From positions 1 through 5,777 of the forward strand of contig DAOUYX010000110.1 in the NCBI GenBank assembly GCA_030665925.1: a DNA stretch of 5,777 nucleotides, in the 5' to 3' direction. The notes beneath the pieces were generated by a model that was not told where the DNA came from, searched no databases, and saw only the letters and a list, made by a program, of their open reading frames with translations. This document shows, one piece after another, positions 1-5,182 of the stretch. Source of the stretch: Methanosarcinales archaeon. Lineage in GTDB: Archaea; Halobacteriota; Syntropharchaeia; Alkanophagales; Methanospirareceae. The position numbers were made by a program, and so were the translations under genes. Each line of letters opens with the position of its first letter. Position 1 is the stretch's first letter.

Positions 1-1101
1 TCTAAAAGATACCAATCGTGCGGTAGCTACCTTCCTTTTCCGTACCAAATCCGCTCGCCTATGCGCGACTCGAGTTGGCGTCCGCTGCTCGATCACCGCA
101 CCGGATAACGCATCTAACGCATTTTTCACCGCGTCTTCACGTACCGGATCAGTTGTTTTGAGCTCCACGTTGATCTGGTAGGTCTTATCAGCCTTCGCAT
201 TTTTTAGCTTCGCTACCATTTCTTTTTTCACATACTGAAGACCAGTCACTTCGATTTTACCTGCGGTCTCTGTGTTCACCGTCTCTTCGGCTATCCGCAA
301 ATCCACGTCCCTCCGTTTTGGCTCCTTTATCTCCAGCACAAACGGGCGACCGGAACCAAGCATGCGAGCATCTATATCCTCTCTCCCACATCCGTGCAGC
401 ACCATGTCCGTACCTTTGAACACTTCCAGGAGCGAGCCACTTATCAATTCCTCAACGGATTCCGGATACATCTTACCCGTAAAATTGCACCGCTCGCAGC
501 CTCTGCCTCTACACGCACGGCAGAACCATCTCGTTTGTGGTATCCCTCGTTTGAACTTCCGGTATCGTCCGTAGATGAAAACAGCATTCGCCTGCACCTC
601 GACTGTGTCTGTCCACAAATTGAGAATAACGACGAGGTCAGGCGTTTTAAACTCGGCTATCTTTCCAGTCTCACGCTCGATTCTCTTTCCTACTTCTCGG
701 TTCAATTCCGCTTTCAACGGCTCGGCATACAAAGCACCTGCAATCTCCCACAGCAAGTCCTCGTTCTCCGTAAGCAGTCCGTTGACTTTCGTACCCACCA
801 GGAAAGAATCGAATTCATAATCACTCAGCGTTTCCAATGCCTTTGACACCCACACGTCTATCTTCTCAAACAGACCATTACAAATCCAGCATTTGCCATC
901 CTCGAGCTCTACCCCTTTCGCTTTCAAAACAGCTTTTAGTATTTGCCCTCTGCTCTCGTTTGAAATACCGGACGAGACCTTTGCGAACTGTCTACCAAGG
1001 CAATGGTCGCAAACAGGTCCTTCTCCTGCTATTTTCTGTGCTATTTCCCGTATCTCCCCGGTCTTTAATTCCCGCTCCGTATCGGAATCTGTGCAAAACA
1101 T
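1..1101 (-). CDS. pus10: tRNA pseudouridine synthase Pus10, 3' end missing
   Basis: Pus10 isomerises U54 and/or U55 in the T-loop of archaeal tRNA. The minus frame is open from an ATG at 1101 down to base 1, giving 367 codons; the C-terminus lies outside the window. Near the N-terminus is CDHCLGRQFA (Cys31, Cys34), followed by DGKCWICNG (Cys71, Cys74), together the expected four-Cys zinc site. A THUMP-like RNA-binding region probably follows (about 80-185). Next comes IPQTRWFCRACRGRGC with a second Cys set (194, 197, 202, 205), then the catalytic signature GREDIDARMLGSGRPF. The catalytic Asp is one of residues 242/244, most likely 244 or its neighbour in the EDID motif. The visible end is rich in Arg/Lys, as expected for the tRNA-binding catalytic domain. 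The start is the first ATG after an in-frame stop at 1123-1125; no Shine-Dalgarno is visible, so the leader is probably short. Family assignment is very secure. Confidence 0.95.
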   Translation of the reverse strand, partial: MFCTDSDTERELKTGEIREIAQKIAGEGPVCDHCLGRQFAKVSSGISNESRGQILKAVLKAKGVELEDGKCWICNGLFEKIDVWVSKALETLSDYEFDSFLVGTKVNGLLTENEDLLWEIAGALYAEPLKAELNREVGKRIERETGKIAEFKTPDLVVILNLWTDTVEVQANAVFIYGRYRKFKRGIPQTRWFCRACRGRGCERCNFTGKMYPESVEELISGSLLEVFKGTDMVLHGCGREDIDARMLGSGRPFVLEIKEPKRRDVDLRIAEETVNTETAGKIEVTGLQYVKKEMVAKLKNAKADKTYQINVELKTTDPVREDAVKNALDALSGAVIEQRTPTRVAHRRADLVRKRKVATARLVSFR

Positions 1102-1160
1102 CTTACAAAGAATTATGTAATCCTAACTCATAAGTTGCTATATTGCTATAGATCAGAACT
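1102..1160 (-). promoter_or_regulatory. Candidate pus10 promoter with tandem 8-mer
   Basis: The 111-bp gap between the HAD stop and the pus10 start contains an exact tandem repeat TTGCTATA at 1135-1142 and 1143-1150. On the minus strand this reads TATAGCAATATAGCAA, two TATA-like boxes 35-50 bp upstream of the pus10 ATG. With the usual archaeal spacing of about 25 bp to the start site, the transcript would begin some 15-25 bases before the ATG, which fits the lack of a Shine-Dalgarno. A short inverted repeat AACT-CATA-AGTT (1125-1136) adjoins it. The assignment rests on position and composition only. Confidence 0.35.
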
Positions 1161-1212
1161 CAACGCTACGAATTAATTCTTCTTTAAAATGAGAATATGA
1201 GAAATCTTCTTT

Positions 1213-1911
1213 TTAGAGCAGCATCCTCAGCTCACCGATGTTCTTTACTGAGAACGTAGGTTCACCTTCGTATTTCATCCTTTTCTCTTCGTTGTGGCTG
1301 ATAAGCACGGAATCAATACCGGCATTTTTTGCCGCTAATATTCCAACAGAGCTGTCATCCGCCAATATCGCTGCCTCCCTACGAATGTTCAATTCATGCA
1401 ACACTCGATTGATGTAAAAAGGACTTGGCTTCCGCTTAGCCAGGCTTTCCAGGTCACTCTTTCGTCCATACCATATCGTGAAGTACGGTTTCAAATTGAA
1501 GTGCTCCAGCGCATAGTCCACACACACCTGTTGTGAATCGCTCACCACCGCGAGATGAAATTTTTCACTCAGATATTTTATCATCTGCTCAGAACCTTTG
1601 CAGGGGTTTATTACTCCACGTCGCATAGCTTCTATTTTCGATTCTATAACGTCCTTCTCTCGTCGCGCCCAGAACTCATCGCTATCCAAGCCAAATATCT
1701 TACAAAATTTCCGCACCCCTTCTGCCCCCTCAGAACGTAGCGGAGCGAGGAAAAGATCATTTATCTCCTTTATAGAAAGCGTTATGCCGTAATGTCTCAG
1801 GCTTTTTTTGAATGCTTCGTATGCCCATTCGTTTGGTATTTCTCCTTTTCCACGCGAATCGAGGAACGTCCCATCCATGTCAAGGAGAACAACCCGATAT
1901 GTAGTTTCCAT
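1213..1911 (-). CDS. HAD-superfamily hydrolase, phosphoglycolate-phosphatase-like
   Basis: A 232-residue protein with the full haloacid dehalogenase core. Motif I is DMDGT (Asp11 nucleophile, Asp13 general acid/base). Motif II is AVVSDS (Ser124). Motif III Lys is in KRKPSPF (Lys161), and motif IV is ILADDSSVG (Asp185-Asp186). The roughly 100 residues between motifs I and II are helical and fit a C1-type cap, as in phosphoglycolate phosphatase and other HAD-IA phosphatases. The usual GDSxxD form of motif IV is replaced by DDSSVG, so the later acidic position is Gly190; the adjacent Asp pair can serve for Mg2+ binding. The substrate cannot be told from sequence. There is no signal peptide or membrane segment, so it is cytosolic. 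The ATG at 1911 is preferred because motif I follows after ten residues. It is divergent from yjbQ and upstream of pus10 on the same strand, with 111 bp between, so co-transcription is possible but not shown. Confidence 0.88.
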   Translation of the reverse strand: METTYRVVLLDMDGTFLDSRGKGEIPNEWAYEAFKKSLRHYGITLSIKEINDLFLAPLRSEGAEGVRKFCKIFGLDSDEFWARREKDVIESKIEAMRRGVINPCKGSEQMIKYLSEKFHLAVVSDSQQVCVDYALEHFNLKPYFTIWYGRKSDLESLAKRKPSPFYINRVLHELNIRREAAILADDSSVGILAAKNAGIDSVLISHNEEKRMKYEGEPTFSVKNIGELRMLL

Positions 1912-2020
1912 ATCCTATATATAAGTACCCAAGAGGTATACTAAATTAAATTAAAATTGAACGTAATAAATGTTCCTCTTCGAAGATGTCGTAAATATAA
2001 ATAAAACAGAAGAGAGGAGA
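1912..2020. promoter_or_regulatory. Divergent promoter region between HAD gene and yjbQ
   Basis: This AT-rich gap must hold the starts of both divergent genes. For the HAD gene (minus) the best TATA candidate is the TTTAATTTAATTTA-like run at 1942-1957, about 35-45 bp before its ATG. The more TATA-like TATATATAAG at 1915-1925 lies only a few bases from the ATG, too close to drive that start. For yjbQ (plus), candidates are TAATAAAT (1964-1971) and AAATATAAAT (1993-2002). The upstream one leaves the Shine-Dalgarno inside the transcript; the downstream one would start transcription at about 2024, on top of it. No operator-like inverted repeat stands out. Confidence 0.4.
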
Positions 2021-2027
2021 GGAGGAG
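2021..2027 (+). promoter_or_regulatory. Strong ribosome binding site of yjbQ
   Basis: GGAGGAG lies 8 bases before the ATG at 2036, a near-perfect match to the archaeal anti-Shine-Dalgarno. It sits at the end of a purine-rich run (AGAGGAGAGGAGGAG). It fixes the start codon of the YjbQ-family gene. It also contrasts with the two minus-strand genes to the left, which show no such site and are probably read from short leaders. Confidence 0.85.
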
Positions 2028-2035
2028 CGTAAAAA

Positions 2036-2452
2036 ATGAGCGTTGTAACGAAGGAGCTGCATTTTGATACCAGAGGAGAAGTGGACATAAGAGATATAAC
2101 CGAGAAAGTGAACAGGGCATTGCGAGAGTCGGAAATCGAAGACGGCATTGTCACTATCTTTGTGCCGGGTGCGACCGGCGCGGTTACGACAATAGAATAC
2201 GAGCCGGGACTGTTGCAGGATTTACCCGCTGCGTTAGAGCGGTTGTTCCCGAAGGGGATAGAATACGAGCATGAATACCGATGGCACGATGGAAACGGGC
2301 ATTCGCACGTACGAGCATCTTTTCTGGGTCCTTCGTTGACCGTGCCGTTCAGAAATAAAACGCTAATGCTGGGAACGTGGCAGCAGGTGGTGTTCGTCGA
2401 GTTGGACAATAAGAAAAGGTCAAGACGGATAATCCTTCAGATAATAGGGTGA
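2036..2452 (+). CDS. yjbQ: YjbQ / UPF0047 family protein, archaeal variant
   Basis: A 138-residue protein, the normal length for the family. Some bacterial members have secondary thiamine-phosphate synthase activity, but the physiological role is unsettled. Family hallmarks are HDGNGHSH (84-91, with His84, His89 and His91), the GPSLTVPF segment (98-105), and LGTWQQVVFVELD (112-124), ending in a basic strand RRIILQIIG. The first conserved block reads IFVPGATGAVTTIEYEPG. Bacterial members have a His-Thr-Ser-Ala type motif here, and this protein has Gly45 in place of that His, while Glu54 is kept. I recall similar PG(S/A)T versions in archaeal relatives, so this is probably a subfamily trait rather than a defect. 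The start is set by the GGAGGAG site. The last codons (from 2435) are also the left end of a duplicated sequence that recurs at 5167-5232. Confidence 0.9.
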   Translation: MSVVTKELHFDTRGEVDIRDITEKVNRALRESEIEDGIVTIFVPGATGAVTTIEYEPGLLQDLPAALERLFPKGIEYEHEYRWHDGNGHSHVRASFLGPSLTVPFRNKTLMLGTWQQVVFVELDNKKRSRRIILQIIG

Positions 2453-2514
2453 TGCAAGATACAGGATGCAAGATACAAGATACAAGAGGATAATGTGCTC
2501 AATAAGCGGCGGAA
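2435..2514 (+). repeat. Direct repeat copy A, spanning the yjbQ 3' end
   Basis: This 80-bp stretch has a second, directly oriented copy at 5167-5232. By hand alignment the first 39 bases match at 36 positions (2435-2473 against 5167-5205), with no gap. Copy A then has 14 extra bases, and the last 27 bases match at 22 positions (2488-2514 against 5206-5232). It begins with the final Leu-Gln-Ile-Ile-Gly codons and stop of yjbQ, so part of it is coding. It contains the heptamer array listed separately. Confidence 0.85.
2451..2487 (+). repeat. Heptamer minisatellite GATRCAR, five units
   Basis: Five contiguous 7-bp units start at the TGA of yjbQ: GATGCAA, GATACAG, GATGCAA, GATACAA, GATACAA, then a partial GA. 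Copy B has three units (5183-5203). The 14-bp length difference between the copies equals exactly two units, the usual sign of slippage or unequal exchange. Confidence 0.85.
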
Positions 2515-2670
2515 AACCCAAAATCCCAAGCGCCAAATCCAAAATGAATACAAATAACTAAATTTAAAATCCAAAACAAAGTGTTGAAGCAGTAAGCAGT
2601 CTGTTTTGGAGTGATTACTCAATATCCTGTGGGTTCTGTGTAATTAAGTGCAAAATGCAGAATGCAAATC
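2515..2670. repeat. Low-complexity CCAAA-rich and degenerate heptamer tract
   Basis: From about 2515 to 2578 the sequence is built from variants of CCAAAATC, CCAAATCC and TACAAATAAC with hardly any coding signal. At 2648-2667 GTGCAAAATGCAGAATGCAA looks like decayed heptamer units of the same kind as the array next to yjbQ. A small inverted repeat GAGT-GATT-ACTC sits at 2609-2620. No gene is visible on either strand; the open frame at 2437-2622 on the minus strand is just the repeats read through. Confidence 0.5.
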
Positions 2671-2675
2671 CGAAA

Positions 2676-2692
2676 AACTTTTAAGAAAAGTT
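2676..2692. repeat. Perfect inverted repeat, 7-bp arms
   Basis: AACTTTT (2676-2682) and AAAAGTT (2686-2692) are separated by AAG. It lies in the gene-free region. It could be an operator, or a weak hairpin in RNA; the A/T-rich arms and lack of a T-run argue against an efficient terminator. A related order of half-sites (AAAGTT-AA-AACTTT) occurs at 4984-4997. Confidence 0.4.
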
Positions 2693-2744
2693 CTTATATC
2701 GGCCGCTATTAATGTTTTCCCACCACAAACAACCGCAGAAAAAC

Positions 2745-2850
2745 TTTAAAAGGGTAAATCCGAGAGGATTTAGAGATAAATTGTAACTCTCATTTATCCT
2801 CAAAATCAGAGGTAGCCCCTAATAAAGGTGTTTTTGAAAAGGGGGTTATT
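2745..2850 (+). ncRNA. Candidate structured RNA in the gene-free region
   Basis: TAAATCC (2755-2761) pairs perfectly with GGATTTA (2766-2772) around GAGA, a GNRA-type tetraloop. A second stem follows, GATAAAT (2775-2781) with ATTTATC (2792-2798). GAGGAT (2764-2769) can instead pair with ATCCTC (2796-2801), so two exclusive folds are possible. A third weak stem joins TAGCCCCT (about 2812) with AGGGGGTTA (about 2840) just before TTTT. TATA-like CTTATATC (2693-2700) is spaced to start a transcript near 2724. No known RNA family is recognised, and A/T-rich DNA forms such stems by chance, so this is a candidate only. Confidence 0.3.
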
Positions 2851-2865
2851 TTAACTGTTCTCAAA

Positions 2866-3010
2866 TTGATCCATGCTAAAAAAAAAAGCCAACGAATTAA
2901 CAACGATCAACCCGTGATTATAGATTACCACTGCTTACAGATATATCTATAGAAGGACTCCGACTCATAAAATCTTAACTTTTGAGTGCATAAAGTTGGA
3001 TCCGTGCTAA
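2866..3010 (+). repeat. Pair of direct repeats TTG(G)ATCCRTGCTAA
   Basis: TTGATCCATGCTAA (2866-2879) recurs as TTGGATCCGTGCTAA (2996-3010), differing by one inserted G and one A/G change. The interval between them contains a perfect 10-bp palindrome AGATATATCT (2939-2948). No coding signal is seen between them. The second copy ends six bases before the large hairpin. Confidence 0.45.
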
Positions 3011-3015
3011 GGTCG

Positions 3016-3047
3016 GATTTTCTTTCCCCGTAGGGGGAAAGGAAATC
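3016..3047. other. Strong hairpin, 14-bp stem and GTAG loop
   Basis: Bases 3016-3029 are complementary to 3034-3047 at all 14 positions, counting one T-G wobble (3021/3042). The core CTTTCCCC / GGGGAAAG is perfect and G/C-rich at the loop end, with a 4-base loop GTAG. The right arm shares its last five bases (AAATC) with the first 10-bp direct repeat. It is not followed by a T-run on the plus strand and lies 300 bp beyond the neighbouring gene end, so a terminator is not the obvious reading. A protein-binding or processing cruciform is possible. Confidence 0.7.
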
Positions 3048-3072
3048 GTTACTAATCGTTACAAATCGTTAC
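3043..3072 (+). repeat. Three tandem 10-bp direct repeats (iteron-like)
   Basis: AAATCGTTAC (3043-3052), TAATCGTTAC (3053-3062) and AAATCGTTAC (3063-3072) are contiguous. Nine of ten positions are invariant. The exact 10-bp period puts every copy on nearly the same face of the helix, as in operators for cooperative binding or replication iterons. They begin inside the right arm of the hairpin and are followed by an A/T-rich stretch of about 170 bp broken by a G7 run (3097-3103). Confidence 0.8.
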
Positions 3073-3189
3073 TTTTTATATGGAGTGGTAAATAGAGGGG
3101 GGGTAAAGAATAAAATATTTCTTTGGTTCCTAAGTGTTTTCAAAGTTTTTAGCGGTTCCCAGCAGTTTAACAAAAAAGACTTAGTTTCA

Positions 3190-3209
3190 AAATCGTTACC
3201 AATTGTTGT
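3190..3209 (+). repeat. Fourth 10-bp repeat plus degenerate fifth
   Basis: AAATCGTTAC recurs exactly at 3190-3199, about 120 bp after the triple array and in the same orientation. It is followed directly by CAATTGTTGT (3200-3209), which keeps six of the ten repeat positions. The surroundings are A/T-rich and gene-free. Confidence 0.6.
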
Positions 3210-3257
3210 AAAAATTATAAAAAAACCTGTTCTCCCCTAGAACTACCATATATGTGG

Positions 3258-3330
3258 TTTACCGGTTTATAGGTTTATAGGTTTTATATGTTTTATAGGT
3301 TTACATGCTTTATAGGTTTACGTTTATACT
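3258..3330. repeat. Degenerate tandem TTTATAGG array
   Basis: Nine contiguous short units: TTTACCGG, TTTATAGG, TTTATAGG, TTTTATATG, TTTTATAGG, TTTACATGC, TTTATAGG, TTTACG, TTTATACT. Four carry the TTTATAGG core. The array ends 19 bp from the stop codon of the AlbA_2 gene. On the minus strand it reads as repeated CCTATAAA, similar to archaeal TATA boxes. It may be slippage-prone filler, a TBP-binding cluster or a binding site for a DNA-binding protein. Confidence 0.65.
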
Positions 3331-3349
3331 ATTACACGGTTTTAAGGCT

Positions 3350-4732
3350 TTATATTTTTGGTTCATACTTAGTGGCTCTACCTTCGCCTTTTCGTATGAG
3401 AATGCCCTTTTCTACCAGATCAGATAGTTCCAGGAACGCTGTTTTCTGAGAAACGTTATATTCCTCCCTATATTTCTTATTCGTAATAGAACCTTCAGCG
3501 AAGATACGTAGTAGCGCTGCTTTTTGCCTATCTTTTAACTCAATTCCAGCTCTTTCTAAAGCAGGTATACTAATAACCGCTTTGGGGAGATTAAAAATAA
3601 GCTTCGTCTCCGTCTCAGTTATTTCGTAAATTGGATCTGGAATGCCATTTCTCTTGCATTCGTCTTTCATCATAAGAATGCCGGTTCCGTATTTTTCGAC
3701 ATAACCAAATGCATACATTAGTTCGCAGATGACGGGGTTTACGGGAATATGTCGTGGATTCTCAGGAGTGGTTCCTGTCGGAAATGTCCCGGAGTTTATT
3801 ATCTCAATCCTATCGGGAAACATCAAAACTCTCGTGTCAGACGTTTCCCGATAATCCCGATGTATTATGGCGTTCATTATTCCTTCTCTTATAACTTTCA
3901 TCGGGAACTCAAAGCCAACCCTCTCCAAAGAATAAGATGTTCTAATTTCCTCTATCCTCATATTTTTTCTAATAAACTCTACAGTTAGATTTGCCATCTC
4001 CCATAATGTTCCTTTGGGGTCTAATCGATCTATAAAATCACTTGTCATCGTTTCCCCGCTAAAGCGTGCCACTCGCAATTGTGAGTGTAAAAGGAACCTT
4101 TGGGGATTTTTACCGAAGATGAGTATACCAGCATTTGTAGGCTTTATAACGCCATTTTGTTCTTTTGCCGCATTAGTATTTAGCAATAATGTCTCAAGAT
4201 CCAAATGGCCCGGTTTTGGTTCTTTTTTCTTTTCCAGATAAGTTCCCACTTTTTCTTCGTCAATCTCCTTTATAGTAGCACCCTCGCAAATTTGCCCATC
4301 GAAATAGATTCTTCGTGATTCGCTTAGTAATTTCCTCATTTCAGAGACGGACATTCTCAGATTTGTCCTTCCAACTCTTTTAAAAGCTTTAGAGTTGTAA
4401 AAGACGGGTTTTTCATCATTTTCTTTTATTTTTATAGCAATAACACTCTTATTCCCAAATTCATGGGGTTCAATCCAAGCAGGGAAAATTTTGGGATCTG
4501 TGTTTGTTTTGATTGTATTAGCTATACTTTCGAGAGTTCCTTTCCCAATTTGTATCCCTGTGATATCTTTGGTTCTATCACTGACACCTATTATTATAAT
4601 TCCGTCGTTTGTATTTGCAAAAGCAGAAACGGTCTCTCCGATTTTTTTAGAATCTTTATCCACTTTAAATTCAACATATTGCCCTTCCCCTTCTTCGTAT
4701 GCTTCCGGAACCTCGTTTTTGTTGCTCATCAT
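3350..4732 (-). CDS. AlbA_2 (Schlafen-like) / RecG-C-type ATPase / winged-helix protein
   Basis: A 460-residue protein of the COG2865 type. Residues 15-135 form the AlbA_2 (Schlafen-type) domain: YVEFK (19-23), ETVSAFANTNDGIIIIGV (33-50) and GRTNLRMS (121-128). A middle segment (about 165-235, with KPTNAGILIFGKNPQRF) leads to a GHKL-like ATPase module at about 275-365. Its N-box is REGIMNAIIHRDY (Glu283, Asn287, His291), followed by RIEIINSGTFPTG and GYVEKYGTGI. Residues 395-460 read as a winged helix (LLRIFAEGSITNKKYREEYN). There is no membrane segment. Such proteins are annotated as transcriptional regulators or ATP-dependent helicase-related, a name inherited from RecG similarity; no helicase motor is present. 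Relatives turn up in defence islands, and eukaryotic Schlafens include tRNA nucleases; neither activity is shown here. Two ATGs (4732, 4729) are possible and no Shine-Dalgarno is seen. It stands alone in a repeat-bounded block. Confidence 0.9.
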   Translation of the reverse strand: MMSNKNEVPEAYEEGEGQYVEFKVDKDSKKIGETVSAFANTNDGIIIIGVSDRTKDITGIQIGKGTLESIANTIKTNTDPKIFPAWIEPHEFGNKSVIAIKIKENDEKPVFYNSKAFKRVGRTNLRMSVSEMRKLLSESRRIYFDGQICEGATIKEIDEEKVGTYLEKKKEPKPGHLDLETLLLNTNAAKEQNGVIKPTNAGILIFGKNPQRFLLHSQLRVARFSGETMTSDFIDRLDPKGTLWEMANLTVEFIRKNMRIEEIRTSYSLERVGFEFPMKVIREGIMNAIIHRDYRETSDTRVLMFPDRIEIINSGTFPTGTTPENPRHIPVNPVICELMYAFGYVEKYGTGILMMKDECKRNGIPDPIYEITETETKLIFNLPKAVISIPALERAGIELKDRQKAALLRIFAEGSITNKKYREEYNVSQKTAFLELSDLVEKGILIRKGEGRATKYEPKI

Positions 4733-4784
4733 GGATAGTTGTGGATCAACGTTTGTCTTTGATGTTGTCTACTATATTCTCCAC

Positions 4785-4880
4785 ATCAGTATATGTGTTT
4801 TTCGGTTCGATACATTAATTTCATATTTCTCAGCGCCAGTAAACATGAAATGACACATGGTAACACCCATTTATAAAATC
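4785..4880 (-). promoter_or_regulatory. Candidate promoter of the AlbA_2 gene
   Basis: Two TATA-like sites precede this minus-strand gene. ATTTTATAAATG (about 4868-4879) would give a leader of roughly 115 bases. ACATATACTG (4788-4797), closer in, would give a leader of about 35 bases. Choosing between them is not possible from sequence. The CTTCA-TATT-TGAAG inverted repeat (4880-4893) abuts the distal box and could be an operator. Confidence 0.3.
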
Positions 4881-5132
4881 TTCATATTTGAAGGTGGAAG
4901 GAAGTGACGGGTTTTATTCCCGCCCGGGTAATTAAACTTAATTCTTTTATGGTAATTGTCTACTCGTTATCAAGTCCATAAGAAAAGTTAAAACTTTCAC
5001 TTTGCCTTTAAGGATGCTGTCCCCCAATTCATTTTCAACATTAACACTTCAAGTCAATTACCGGGCGGAAACCCCAAAAGTTCCTGACCTTCGATGCCAA
5101 ATTGGCAACGAGACCAAAAATCTTACCGGTAA
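4880..5132. repeat. Cluster of inverted repeats in gene-free stretch
   Basis: Between the AlbA_2 start and the mfnE end no gene is convincing, but symmetric sites are dense. CTTCA-TATT-TGAAG is at 4880-4893. AAAGTT-AA-AACTTT is at 4984-4997. TGCCAA-A-TTGGCA, a perfect 13-bp site, is at 5095-5107, and TTACCGGTAA, a perfect 10-bp palindrome, at 5123-5132. In addition, 4917-4933 (TTCCCGCCCGGGTAATT) is nearly the reverse complement of 5056-5070 (AATTACCGGGCGGAA), with two single-base gaps. Their function is unknown. Confidence 0.5.
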
Positions 5133-5154
5133 CTGCCGCATCTCTACTCAATTT

Positions 5155-5182
5155 ACCCCATATTATCTTCAGATTATGGGGT
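5155..5182. terminator. Hairpin at the mfnE 3' side, possible terminator
   Basis: ACCCCATA (5155-5162) and TATGGGGT (5175-5182) are perfect 8-bp arms around a 12-base spacer. The hairpin lies about 50-80 bp past the stop of the minus-strand kinase gene and could help end its transcript, though there is no clear T-run on the minus strand after it. The right arm falls inside direct repeat copy B, but the left arm is outside, and copy A has no such structure. Confidence 0.35.

Noticed and set aside
272..1133. Several plus-strand open frames
   Set aside because: They are antisense to pus10, whose conserved motifs make the minus frame certain.
1951..2409. Minus-strand frame of 152 residues
   Set aside because: It is antisense to yjbQ, Ser/Pro/Thr-rich without family motifs, and the plus frame has a strong ribosome binding site.
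2437..2622. Minus-strand frame of 61 residues
   Set aside because: It is a read-through of the heptamer and CCAAA-rich repeats (Cys-Ile-Leu repeats), with no start signal.
3043..3072. CRISPR array
   Set aside because: The repeats are only 10 bp and contiguous, with no spacers; the heptamer and TTTATAGG arrays fail for the same reason.
4800..4815. tRNA T-arm look-alike GGTTCGATAC
   Set aside because: No acceptor, D or anticodon arms can be folded around it on either strand.
4491..4853. Plus-strand hydrophobic frame of 120 residues
   Set aside because: It lies opposite the AlbA_2 domain; its hydrophobicity follows from the antisense reading of charged codons.
2453..5166. Classical insertion sequence or transposon
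   Set aside because: No transposase, no terminal inverted repeats at the block ends and no short target duplication; the flanking repeats are long, direct and partly coding.
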